From the NCBI GenBank assembly GCA_031258055.1, contig JAIRNM010000343.1, forward strand, positions 1 to 5,086: a DNA stretch of 5,086 nucleotides, read 5' to 3'. The notes under the pieces were generated by a model. It saw nothing but the letters and a program-made list of their open reading frames with translations, ran no database searches and was not told the DNA's origin. This DNA is from Bifidobacteriaceae bacterium. Lineage in GTDB: Bacteria > Actinomycetota > Actinomycetes > Actinomycetales > WQXJ01. A program made the position numbers and the translations under genes. Shown here piece by piece: positions 1 to 5,086 of the stretch (positions are counted from its first letter, which is position 1; the number at the start of each line of letters is the position of its first letter).

Positions 1-69
1 CCCGCCATTGCCCCCACTCAAACTCCCGGCCACACCTTTGAGGCCGTCACTTTCGGGGCTTGTAAACAT
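1..69 (-). CDS. Possible start of an unidentified leftward gene (partial)
   Basis: A reading frame opens with ATG at 67-69 on the minus strand and stays open to the window edge. It gives 23 residues beginning MFTSPESDG and ending in a Gly/Ser-rich stretch (GSLSGGNGG). I do not recognise it. Support comes mainly from position: a good leftward promoter lies just upstream (92-119). Against it, the only purine-rich ribosome-site-like sequence (GGAG at 71-74) sits one base from the ATG, which is too close, so the true start may be elsewhere or the message may be nearly leaderless. GC at third codon positions is only mildly raised. It may not be a gene. Confidence 0.3.
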   Translation of the reverse strand, partial: MFTSPESDGLKGVAGSLSGGNGG

Positions 70-91
70 ACTCCATTCTACTGCGAAACCA

Positions 92-119
92 CCTATATGA
101 CAACGCTCTTCCTGGTCAA
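92..119 (-). promoter_or_regulatory. Candidate sigma-70-type promoter, leftward
   Basis: On the minus strand there is a -35 box TTGACC (114-119), a 16-bp spacer and a -10 box TATAGG (92-97). This matches the TTGACA/TATAAT consensus at 5 of 6 and 4 of 6 bases and is the best promoter-like sequence in the left part of the window. Transcription would start near base 85 and run off the left edge, giving a very short leader before the possible ATG at 67-69. The assignment rests on sequence resemblance only. Confidence 0.4.
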
Positions 120-316
120 CTTCACTTCAAACGAGAGGTTATTGGTCGCCGGTTAACCGCCAAATTGCGAACCCATTTTGGGCGAATTCACCGGCCCGTT
201 GCCCGGTTTACTCCACGGTCAAACCCGGTCCTCCTAAACTCGCCCCGGGTCAACTCAGTGCTTGTTCGGGAAACCATTGGAGCCTTTGGGGAGGAGGCAG
301 ATCGACGACCATCGGA

Positions 317-340
317 CCCCGGCTTCGCGGCAAGCCGGGG
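317..340 (-). terminator. Perfect 9-bp hairpin just after the nucleotidyltransferase stop
   Basis: CCCCGGCTT (317-325) and AAGCCGGGG (332-340) form a perfect GC-rich 9-bp stem with a six-base loop. It begins two bases beyond the TAG stop (343-345) of the leftward nucleotidyltransferase fragment, the usual place for an intrinsic terminator. No T-run follows the stem in the leftward direction, so it would be a tail-less terminator or an mRNA 3'-end stabiliser. Its position suggests that the stop codon is the original gene end and not a chance stop. Confidence 0.45.
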
Positions 341-342
341 AC

Positions 343-618
343 CTAACAGTGGTCGGTGCCCGTAGCCCAGGTCCCGGACGAGACCTGCTTCGGGTTGACC
401 GGCAGGTGCGGCCTCGAACTCGCGACTTCGCCTACGTCGTGGAAGGCTCGGGCGGGCAACTTTCCGACTGCGAGGAGGTCGATGTCGCGTGGGAAAACTC
501 CCCGTTGACCGTGAAGCCGCTTGGCCCAGGAGCCGTAGATGACAGCGAGTTCCAACCCTTCGGCGTCAGCCAGCACATCGCGCCGGACCGCCAAGTGGCC
601 GTAGGCAATCGTGGTCAT
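343..618 (-). pseudogene. Nucleotidyltransferase-domain protein, N-terminally truncated
   Basis: The 91-residue product matches a Pol-beta/MNT-type nucleotidyltransferase domain. It has the G-S catalytic turn in AVIYGSWAKR (G29, S30) and the paired acidic metal ligands in PRDIDLLAVG (D45, D47). It ends with a VNP segment (residues 74-76) and a following S/W motif (residues 80-84). In actinobacteria this domain typically forms the C-terminal half of proteins of roughly 200 residues that begin with an ArsR/MarR-type winged helix; that half is absent here. The frame stays open upstream of the ATG to at least base 720, and residues encoded just before it (for example SATPRHP, about 634-654) resemble the inter-domain linker, so the gene seems cut inside the linker. 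GGAG lies four bases before the ATG and could allow translation. A hairpin follows the stop. Such domains occur in antitoxin/toxin pairs and stand-alone regulators, so function is open. Family assignment is good; calling it a remnant is inference from the missing half. Confidence 0.65.
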
Positions 619-693
619 GTCGCTCCGCGCGGGATGACGTGGGGTGGCGCTTCGCTGCGCATTGGATGACGACCCACTCAGGCGATCCTTCGC

Positions 694-1491
694 GTGGCGG
701 CGGGCGGGTCGGCGGGGGTGCTCGGCTTGTCGGTTGGGCTCACATTCGGGCCAGAAGCAACGCCGCAGGGGAGTTTCAGGGCGCGGCTGACTGCCGCTAG
801 CGAGGCTCTAGGAAAGGCTGACCGTGGGGTGTTGTTGCTGGTAGATGAGGTGACGGCGAATTCTGCCCAGATCGCGGAATTGGCTGCCGCCTACCAGGAG
901 CTAGTGGGCGAAGGCCGCAACATCGCCATCGCCGTGGCCGGGCTGCCGGGCGCGATCTCGGCTGTCCTGAACGACAAAGCACTGACGTTCCTCCACCGGG
1001 CGAACAAGATCAACCTGGGTACGCTGCCTGTCCCAGACGTCATGGTCCACTATTCGCGCACCCTGAAGGAATTGGGCAAGACCATCGCCTCAGCCGACCT
1101 GGAGCGGGCCGCGGAGGCGACCGGCGGCTATCCGTACCTACTCCAGCTAGTGGGTTATTACCTGTTGGAGTACACCGGGGACGATGCCGTCGTCAGCGCC
1201 GACACGGTCGACTTGGCCCTGGCCACCGCCCGCCGGGCACTTGACGACTCGGTCTTCAAACCAGCGCTGCACCCGCTGTCGGACCGGGACAGAGAGTTCT
1301 TGGTTGCGATGGTCGCCGATTCAGGCCCAAGTACGATCCGCGCGGTAGCCGAACGCCTCGGTGTCAGTGCGCCCAGCGCCCAGCAGACCCGCGCACGGCT
1401 AGTCGCGGCTGGTTTGATCACCCCAGTGGGCAAAGGGCGAGTCATCCCGGCCGTTCCCTACCTGGCGGAACACCTAAGAGGCGAAATCTAA
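694..1491 (+). pseudogene. ATP-binding (AAA/ORC-like) protein, N-terminus and P-loop missing
   Basis: The 265-residue frame has the C-terminal part of the actinobacterial AAA_16/ORC-CDC6-like ATPases. It shows a Walker B strand GVLLLVDE (residues 45-52), a sensor-1-like strand AIAVAGLPG (78-86), the family segment GGYPYLLQLVGYYLLE (144-159), and a C-terminal winged helix (about 195-265) with AVAERLGVSAPSAQQTRARL as its recognition-helix region. No Walker A motif is present. Complete relatives run to roughly 380-400 residues, so about 120 are missing. An in-frame TGA at 667-669 closes the frame upstream, and no other plus frame from 601 to 693 supplies the lost part, so this is not a simple frameshift. 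GTG at 694 is the first plausible start, with only a weak AGGCGA (680-685) ahead of it. Without a P-loop the product should not bind ATP normally. The body of the frame carries no stops or frameshifts, so truncation is probably recent. Intact relatives are DNA-linked ATPases of poorly defined role. Confidence 0.75.
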
Positions 1492-1510
1492 CCGGTGGTG
1501 CGAACAGCTA

Positions 1511-1750
1511 TTAGCCCAGGGTCGCTGCCAGGAAGGGCGCGGGAACGGCCAAAATGTGGTTGTCAGTGTCCAGGACGGACGTGGTGGCTAAAATCCATTC
1601 GGCTGTGAACTTCGCGCCAACCACCCTGACGCCACCCCACCCGTCACCAAACAATGCGACCTCATCACCGCCAAACCCCACGAGGGCCGATATTGGGTTA
1701 ATTGAGCGATGCCGCGAGCGAGCCTGAGGGGAAGCGGTCGCTCGCGGCAT
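1511..1750 (-). CDS. Small unidentified protein or C-terminal gene fragment
   Basis: I do not recognise this 79-residue frame. Its last 60 or so residues (from about base 1696 down) look coded. Roughly 70% of third positions are G or C, and the composition is protein-like, with GFGGDEVALFGDGWGGVRVV followed by KFTAEWILATT and a hydrophobic end. The first 17 or so residues are Arg/Ala/Ser-rich and are encoded by the hairpin at 1706-1753; the ATG (1748-1750) lies inside the hairpin arm with no ribosome site. The true start is therefore unknown and the frame may be the 3' end of a gene whose beginning is lost. Its stop lies 19 bases past the stop of the converging ATPase fragment, consistent with a degraded neighbourhood. 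The alternating Gly/Val/aromatic pattern suggests beta strands. A chance open frame is possible. Confidence 0.35.
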   Translation of the reverse strand: MPRATASPQARSRHRSINPISALVGFGGDEVALFGDGWGGVRVVGAKFTAEWILATTSVLDTDNHILAVPAPFLAATLG

Positions 1751-1753
1751 CGC
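1706..1753. terminator. Perfect 16-bp inverted repeat, likely two-way terminator
   Basis: GCGATGCCGCGAGCGA (1706-1721) and its exact reverse complement (1738-1753) flank a 16-base spacer. The stem is long, GC-rich and perfect. It lies between two units that converge (the rightward ATPase fragment ending at 1491 and the leftward flavoprotein ending at 1884), where a bidirectional terminator would be expected. Neither side has a strong T-run; leftward the stem is followed by TCAATTAA. It could instead be a small palindromic repeat element of the genome. It overlaps the doubtful start of the small frame at 1511-1750. Confidence 0.5.
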
Positions 1754-1883
1754 CGATGGACGCCCGATGGGCGGACGGGCCCAGGGCTGCGGTGACGTGG
1801 GCAGCTCACAGCGCTGACCTGGGGAAACGCGTAAAGCAGGGGCAGTCCCCCGGGGTTAGCATGGCGGCCTTTTCGCTGCTGTC

Positions 1884-3677
1884 CTAGACCTCGGCGGCGG
1901 CGTTCTTGCCGGCTAGGCGGCCGAAGGAGAGCGCGCAGGCCAGGCTCAGCCCGGCCACGGTGACTGGGTATTCCACGAGGAAGCGTCCGCCTTGGTTGTT
2001 GCCGGCGGTGAAGAGCCCCGGAATCGGTTTACCATCGGCCCCTAGGACGTGCATGTCAAGGTCGGTGTTCAGACCACCCATTTGGACCAGCATCCCGGCT
2101 GTGCCGAACTTGAAAGCGTAGAAGGGCGGCTCCGCCACCGGGTGGAGCCGACGCTTGTCCTTGCCGAACTCTTCGTCGTAGCCAGCGGCGCAATGGCCGT
2201 TGTAGCGTTCGACCTCGGCCTTGACGGTGGCCGGGTCAAGCTCCATCAGGGCGGCCAGTTCCTCAACGGAGTCCGCTTTCAGTAAGCCCTCGAAATCCTC
2301 TACCATGGCCCGCGTGGTGTAACCCAAGCCGAAGCCAGCCAGCACGGTTTCGTATTCGGCTATCTTGTCGTCCGGCACGAAGTAGTTGACGTAACCGTGG
2401 CCGGTCGGCTGGGTGAGCAACTGCTCCGGCCATTTGGAGTCGAAGATCTGCCAACTAGCCCGGCCGGGTTGGCGCGAGAGTTGGTCGGCAATGTTCTGGC
2501 CCGGGATGTCTTCATTCATGAAGCGCTTTCCCTCCAGGTTGAGCTGCAGGAAGGCGTTGACTCCGAGCGGGCCGCCCATGTGGTGCGTCATCGGTGCCAG
2601 CGGGCCAAGCTCCATCTCGCCGCCAGCCCACATGCCCATGCGGTGGCCGTCGCCGGTGTTGCAGGGCGAGCCAGTTGGGTCGAGCGAGGGGTAGTGGGAC
2701 TGGAATTCAAGCGTCCAAGGAACGTAGTACTCACGCATTTCCTCGTTGTTGCCGAAGTCGCCGGTCGCGAGGATTACCGCCTTGGCGTTGACCTTGGTGT
2801 ATGCGCCGTCAGAGCTCTTCAGGTAGGCGCCGACCACTCGGCCGGAGTCATCAGTTATCAGTTGTTCGCCGGCCGCGTCGAAAAGCGTTCTAGCGCCTTG
2901 GGCGGCGGCGATTTCACGGCTGTTGTCGCAGGCCCACTGCATATTCGGGTTGGTCGTTATGGTGCCGTGGAAAAACGGGTAATACTCGGTCCTGTAGTCG
3001 TAGCCTTCCAAGGCTGGGAAGCACTTGGGCCGCAGATAGAATTCCTTGTCAGTGGACTTGTTGGCGGCGCTCGAGGGAAGCACCTCATAGTCGGCGCCTT
3101 CAATGAACCAGTCGAAGTCCGCGCCCGAATGGTCGTACCAGTAGTTCAACAGGGCCGGCGTGGAGCGGTAGGTCATGTCTTTCTGCAATTGGCCGACGAT
3201 CTCGCCTTTGGGCGCCCATTCAATACCCAGGTCCTTTTGGACTTGCGAGCCGACAACACCGAAATCGCCCGCCATGTTGACCACGGTGTAGCCCTGCTCG
3301 GCTTGCTTCTCGGCGATGATCACGGTCTTGCCCGCTTCGGTCGCCTCGCGCGCGGCGGCAGTGCCCGCCAGGCCCATGCCTATGACCAGGACCTCGCAGC
3401 TCTCCTCCGCGTCTATCTTGGTGGGCGGCGGCGGAGGGCTGAGGAAGGCCGGTTTGCCGTTGCCCGATGCCGCGCCGCCCCCTTTCGCGCCCGTGCCGCT
3501 GGCCCCGCCATCGCTGGGCGAGGCGGGCGAACAGGCCGCCAGTCCCGCTGTCGCGGCCACCGCGCTAGCACCGCCGAGGAAGGCCCGCCGCGAGAGGGCA
3601 TGGCCCTTGCCTGCGGCTGTTCCGGCCTTCTCGCTTGGCGCATTTGCCCTGGTCGGTGGTCTGTCGCGTTCGCTCAT
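1884..3677 (-). CDS. Tat-exported FAD-dependent oxidoreductase lipoprotein (fumarate reductase/KstD superfamily)
   Basis: The 597-residue product is a complete secreted flavoenzyme. Residues 29-35 (SRRAFLG) are a twin-arginine signal, followed by a hydrophobic Ala-rich core and a lipobox LAAC ending at C49, so it should be exported folded and lipid-anchored on the outer face. Residues 50-90 form a Gly/Ser/Ala linker ending in five prolines. The FAD-binding Rossmann motif is GMGLAG (100-105) with acidic E123 at the end of the second strand. Further family motifs are AVILATGDFGNN (300-311), TGDGHRMG (341-348), GKRFMNED (383-390), GGLNTD (534-539), and the C-terminal FAD-binding block GLFTAGNNQGGRF (554-566) continuing to SFGRLAGKNAA. 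This places it with the soluble FAD reductases/dehydrogenases related to flavocytochrome c fumarate reductase, urocanate reductase and 3-ketosteroid dehydrogenase. No heme-binding CxxCH and no FMN-binding domain are present, so the electron partner is separate and the substrate unknown. The start ATG (3675-3677) is supported by AGGAAAGGA (3687-3695) nine bases upstream and by the intact signal peptide. It is transcribed alone. Confidence 0.9.
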   Translation of the reverse strand: MSERDRPPTRANAPSEKAGTAAGKGHALSRRAFLGGASAVAATAGLAACSPASPSDGGASGTGAKGGGAASGNGKPAFLSPPPPPTKIDAEESCEVLVIGMGLAGTAAAREATEAGKTVIIAEKQAEQGYTVVNMAGDFGVVGSQVQKDLGIEWAPKGEIVGQLQKDMTYRSTPALLNYWYDHSGADFDWFIEGADYEVLPSSAANKSTDKEFYLRPKCFPALEGYDYRTEYYPFFHGTITTNPNMQWACDNSREIAAAQGARTLFDAAGEQLITDDSGRVVGAYLKSSDGAYTKVNAKAVILATGDFGNNEEMREYYVPWTLEFQSHYPSLDPTGSPCNTGDGHRMGMWAGGEMELGPLAPMTHHMGGPLGVNAFLQLNLEGKRFMNEDIPGQNIADQLSRQPGRASWQIFDSKWPEQLLTQPTGHGYVNYFVPDDKIAEYETVLAGFGLGYTTRAMVEDFEGLLKADSVEELAALMELDPATVKAEVERYNGHCAAGYDEEFGKDKRRLHPVAEPPFYAFKFGTAGMLVQMGGLNTDLDMHVLGADGKPIPGLFTAGNNQGGRFLVEYPVTVAGLSLACALSFGRLAGKNAAAEV

Positions 3678-3686
3678 GGATGTCTA

Positions 3687-3695
3687 TCCTTTCCT
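3687..3695 (-). promoter_or_regulatory. Ribosome binding site of the flavoprotein gene
   Basis: AGGAAAGGA on the minus strand ends nine bases before the ATG at 3675-3677. It fixes the start that yields a normal twin-arginine signal peptide of about 48 residues. Confidence 0.7.
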
Positions 3696-3734
3696 AAGCC
3701 TCCATCTTTGGAAGCGCCTTGGTGGGGACCGACC

Positions 3735-3779
3735 GGCCCACTGTAGTGGGGCCTTCAGGCGTGACGGAAGTTCGCTTCC
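3735..3779 (-). other. Two adjacent small hairpins in the flavoprotein leader
   Basis: If transcription starts near 3867, the flavoprotein mRNA has a leader of about 190 nt. Within it the minus strand can fold GGCCCCA/TGGGCC (3735-3753, one bulged C, loop CTACAG) and GGAAG/CTTCC (3766-3779, four-base loop). A segment of the second stem (3773-3780) is also complementary to 3709-3716, close to the ribosome site, so two alternative foldings are possible. No known riboswitch consensus is recognised and no T-run marks an attenuator. Confidence 0.25.
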
Positions 3780-3873
3780 ATTTCGGCGCGGCGCCGGGCA
3801 ATGGCCGCCCTCGCTCGGCGCCGGGTACCCAAACAGGCACTAAGACCCAGCTCGCTGGAGCGAAATGAAGGGG

Positions 3874-3902
3874 GAACTAGCGCACTTGCCCCGGCTGGTC
3901 AA
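3874..3902 (-). promoter_or_regulatory. Candidate promoter of the flavoprotein gene
   Basis: On the minus strand TTGACC (3897-3902) is followed after exactly 17 bp by TAGTTC (3874-3879). The -35 box matches the consensus at 5 of 6; the -10 box is weak and lacks the final T. The -35 hexamer is the same as that of the leftward promoter at 92-119. No better candidate lies nearer the gene, where the DNA is very GC-rich. Confidence 0.3.
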
Positions 3903-3921
3903 GGGACTTTGGAAAAAGAGC

Positions 3922-3941
3922 GATAATTGGACTGCTAAGGT
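3922..3941 (+). promoter_or_regulatory. Candidate -10 elements of acnA
   Basis: Two -10-like elements occur on the plus strand. GATAAT (3922-3927) matches the consensus at 5 of 6. TGCTAAGGT (3933-3941) is an extended -10, with TG one base before TAAGGT, fitting the TANNNT pattern of actinobacterial housekeeping promoters. Neither has a clear -35 box at 16-18 bp; TTGGAA (3909-3914) is 21 bp from the second. Use of the second would put the start near 3948 and leave a leader of about 70 nt. Confidence 0.35.
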
Positions 3942-3953
3942 AGAAGCGTTTAC

Positions 3954-3965
3954 CTCGACGTCGAG
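3954..3965. promoter_or_regulatory. 12-bp palindrome, possible operator ahead of acnA
   Basis: CTCGACGTCGAG is a perfect palindrome and extends to 18 bp (TAcCTCGACGTCGAGaTA, 3951-3968) with one mismatched pair. It lies just downstream of the candidate -10 elements and 54 bases before the acnA start, where a repressor would block transcription. It does not resemble the AcnR site known upstream of aconitase in Corynebacterium. Regulatory role is inference. Confidence 0.3.
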
Positions 3966-4019
3966 ATACTTGCGGGGCGGACCGGGAACGGGAAGCCCAG
4001 AAAGGGAAGTTCTAAACTC

Positions 4020-5086
4020 ATGGCCTCACTTGATTCATTCGGCGCCCGCTCGCAGTTGAGCGTTGGCGGCGACAACTACGAGATATTCCGTCTGGACGCG
4101 GTTGAAGGGCTGGAGCGGTTGCCCTTCTCGCTCAAGATTCTGGCGGAATCGATCCTGCGCAACGAAGACGGCGCCACCATCACGGCGGGCCAAGTCCAAG
4201 CCCTGGCGAACTGGGACCCGACCGCCGACCCGTCAGTCGAGATCCAGTTCACTCCCGCCCGCGTGGTGATGCAGGACTTCACTGGTGTGCCCTGTGTAGT
4301 GGACCTGGCCACCATGCGCGAAGCCGTCGCTGACCTGGGGGGAGACCCGAACCGGATCAACCCCTTAGCGCCGGCCGAGATGGTGATAGACCACTCCGTG
4401 ATCATTGAATACGCCGGGACGCCGCAGGCTTTCGACCTCAACGTCGCCATCGAATACGACCGCAACCGCGAGCGCTACCAGTTCCTGCGCTGGGGCCAGG
4501 GCGCCTTCAGCGAATTCAAGGTTGTGCCGCCGGGAACCGGCATTGTCCACCAGGTCAACATTGAATACCTCGCCCGAGGCGTGATGGAACGCGGCGGGCA
4601 GGCCTACCCCGACTCATGTGTCGGTACTGATTCACACACCACCATGGTCAATGGCCTGGGGGTGCTCGGCTGGGGTGTGGGCGGAATTGAGGCGGAAGCG
4701 GCCATGCTGGGCCAGCCAGTCTCCATGCTGATCCCCAAAGTGGTCGGCTTCAAGCTTTACGGCGCCATCCCGGAAGGGGTGACCGCCACCGATGTGGTGT
4801 TGACTATCACCGAGAAACTGCGCCAACACGGCGTAGTCGGCAAGTTCGTCGAGTTCTACGGTGAAGGCGTCTCGCAGGTGCCGCTGGCCAACCGGGCGAC
4901 CATTGGCAACATGAGCCCAGAGTTCGGCTCAACCTGCGGCATCTTCCCGGTCGATGACGTCACCCTTGATTACTACCGGCTGACTGGCCGCTCCGAGGCG
5001 CAGGTAGCGTTGATCGAGGCCTACTGCAAGGCCCAGGGGCTCTGGTTCGACCCGACCAGCCCTAGTTCCACCGAACCGGTCTTCTC
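4020..5086 (+). CDS. acnA: Aconitate hydratase, N-terminal 355 residues (partial)
   Basis: This is cytoplasmic aconitase of the AcnA/IRP-like type, which interconverts citrate and isocitrate through cis-aconitate in the TCA cycle using a [4Fe-4S] cluster. The frame is open from ATG 4020-4022 to the window edge; about 40% of the usual roughly 900 residues are seen. Conserved blocks in order are QDFTGVP (85-91), the active-site DHS (124-126), [11 protein letters not shown] (170-180), the long substrate/cluster block starting [17 protein letters not shown] (198-214) and [15 protein letters not shown] (298-312). The three cluster cysteines of the SCTNTSNP region and beyond, and the C-terminal swivel domain, lie outside the window. 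The start is supported by AAAGGGAAG (4001-4009) ten bases upstream and by an N-terminus ([10 protein letters not shown], then [20 protein letters not shown]) that matches actinobacterial relatives. It is divergent from the flavoprotein gene. No frameshift or missing residue is visible in this part. Confidence 0.97.
   Translation, partial: MASLDSFGARSQLSVGGDNYEIFRLDAVEGLERLPFSLKILAESILRNEDGATITAGQVQALANWDPTADPSVEIQFTPARVVMQDFTGVPCVVDLATMREAVADLGGDPNRINPLAPAEMVIDHSVIIEYAGTPQAFDLNVAIEYDRNRERYQFLRWGQGAFSEFKVVPPGTGIVHQVNIEYLARGVMERGGQAYPDSCVGTDSHTTMVNGLGVLGWGVGGIEAEAAMLGQPVSMLIPKVVGFKLYGAIPEGVTATDVVLTITEKLRQHGVVGKFVEFYGEGVSQVPLANRATIGNMSPEFGSTCGIFPVDDVTLDYYRLTGRSEAQVALIEAYCKAQGLWFDPTSPSSTEPVF

Larger units (their letters stand above)
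70..342. other. Intergenic stretch without a convincing gene
   Basis: No frame on either strand has coding character here. One plus-strand frame is open from base 1 to a TAA at 154-156, but its codon use is not that of the flanking genes and it matches nothing I know. The stretch holds the leftward promoter at 92-119, a 10-bp palindrome CGGTTAACCG (150-159) that could be a regulator site behind that promoter, several scattered CCCGGT-like words between 195 and 250, and the hairpin at 317-340. Confidence 0.5.
3678..4019. other. Divergent intergenic region between flavoprotein and acnA
   Basis: This 342-bp gap carries the regulatory DNA of both flanking genes and no convincing gene. On the flavoprotein side it holds small inverted repeats: TGGAAGCG/CGCTTCCA (3709-3716 with 3773-3780), a hairpin with one bulge (3735-3753), a 5-bp stem GGAAG/CTTCC around TTCG (3766-3779) and GGGTACCC (3823-3830). 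CGGCGCCGGG occurs twice (3789-3798 and 3816-3825). On the acnA side it is more AT-rich (3901-3970) and holds the candidate promoter elements and the palindrome at 3954-3965. Short open frames here have no coding character. Confidence 0.6.

Noticed and set aside
1..153. A plus-strand frame open from the window edge to TAA at 154-156
   Set aside because: Codon use is unlike the neighbouring genes, the end of the product resembles no family known to me, and a leftward promoter overlaps it.
288..298. A strong Shine-Dalgarno-like GGGGAGGAGG on the plus strand
   Set aside because: No start codon follows at a suitable distance and no coding frame begins there.
405..435. A tRNA T-arm-like sequence (GAGTTCGAGGCC on the minus strand)
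   Set aside because: No matching T-stem, acceptor stem or cloverleaf can be built, and it falls inside the nucleotidyltransferase coding sequence.
262..669. A 135-codon plus-strand frame
   Set aside because: It lies opposite the nucleotidyltransferase domain, whose GSWA and DID motifs identify the minus strand as coding.
1836..1855. GGGG/CCCC mini-hairpin next to GCTTT downstream of the flavoprotein stop, as an intrinsic terminator
   Set aside because: The stem is only four base pairs and the T-run only three bases; the 16-bp repeat at 1706-1753 is a much better candidate.
2397..3746. A 449-codon plus-strand open frame lying opposite the flavoprotein gene
   Set aside because: It is a GC-rich antisense shadow. 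The minus-strand frame has all FAD-family motifs, a signal peptide and a ribosome site; the plus frame has none and resembles no family.
3316..3843. A 175-codon plus-strand open frame across the 5' end of the flavoprotein gene and its leader
   Set aside because: It is mostly antisense to the low-complexity signal and linker region; its proline/alanine-rich product is typical of such shadows.
4076..4829. Minus-strand open frames opposite acnA
   Set aside because: They are shadows of the clear aconitase frame.

Overview
The window looks like a piece of chromosome from a high-GC actinobacterium. It is GC-rich, its codons end mostly in G or C, and the aconitase at the right edge has the sequence style of actinobacterial AcnA ([28 protein letters not shown]). 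I cannot place it more narrowly by reading alone.

Layout from left to right. Bases 1-69 may hold the start of a leftward gene that leaves the window, with a good leftward promoter at 92-119; the rest up to about 342 has no convincing gene. Bases 343-618 (leftward) encode a stand-alone nucleotidyltransferase domain, and 694-1491 (rightward) encode the C-terminal two thirds of an ATP-binding protein. Both lack the N-terminal part expected for their families, and the two truncated ends face each other across about 75 bases. One deletion in an originally divergent pair would explain this. Bases 1492-1883 separate converging transcription units. They hold a small leftward reading frame of unknown identity (1511-1750) and a perfect 16-bp inverted repeat (1706-1753).

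The right half looks intact. Bases 1884-3677 (leftward) encode a 597-residue secreted flavoprotein of the fumarate-reductase/3-ketosteroid-dehydrogenase superfamily. It carries a twin-arginine signal and a lipobox, so it is probably a folded flavoenzyme tethered outside the membrane. A 342-bp divergent intergenic region follows, with candidate promoters both ways, small hairpins and a 12-bp palindrome. Bases 4020 to the window end encode the first 355 residues of aconitate hydratase (acnA).

The genes do not form an obvious pathway. Aconitase is a central TCA enzyme; the flavoprotein is a stand-alone periplasmic-side oxidoreductase sharing only the divergent regulatory region with it; the left third looks like accessory DNA in decay. 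I see no CRISPR array, tRNA, rRNA, intact insertion sequence or recognisable new multi-gene system.
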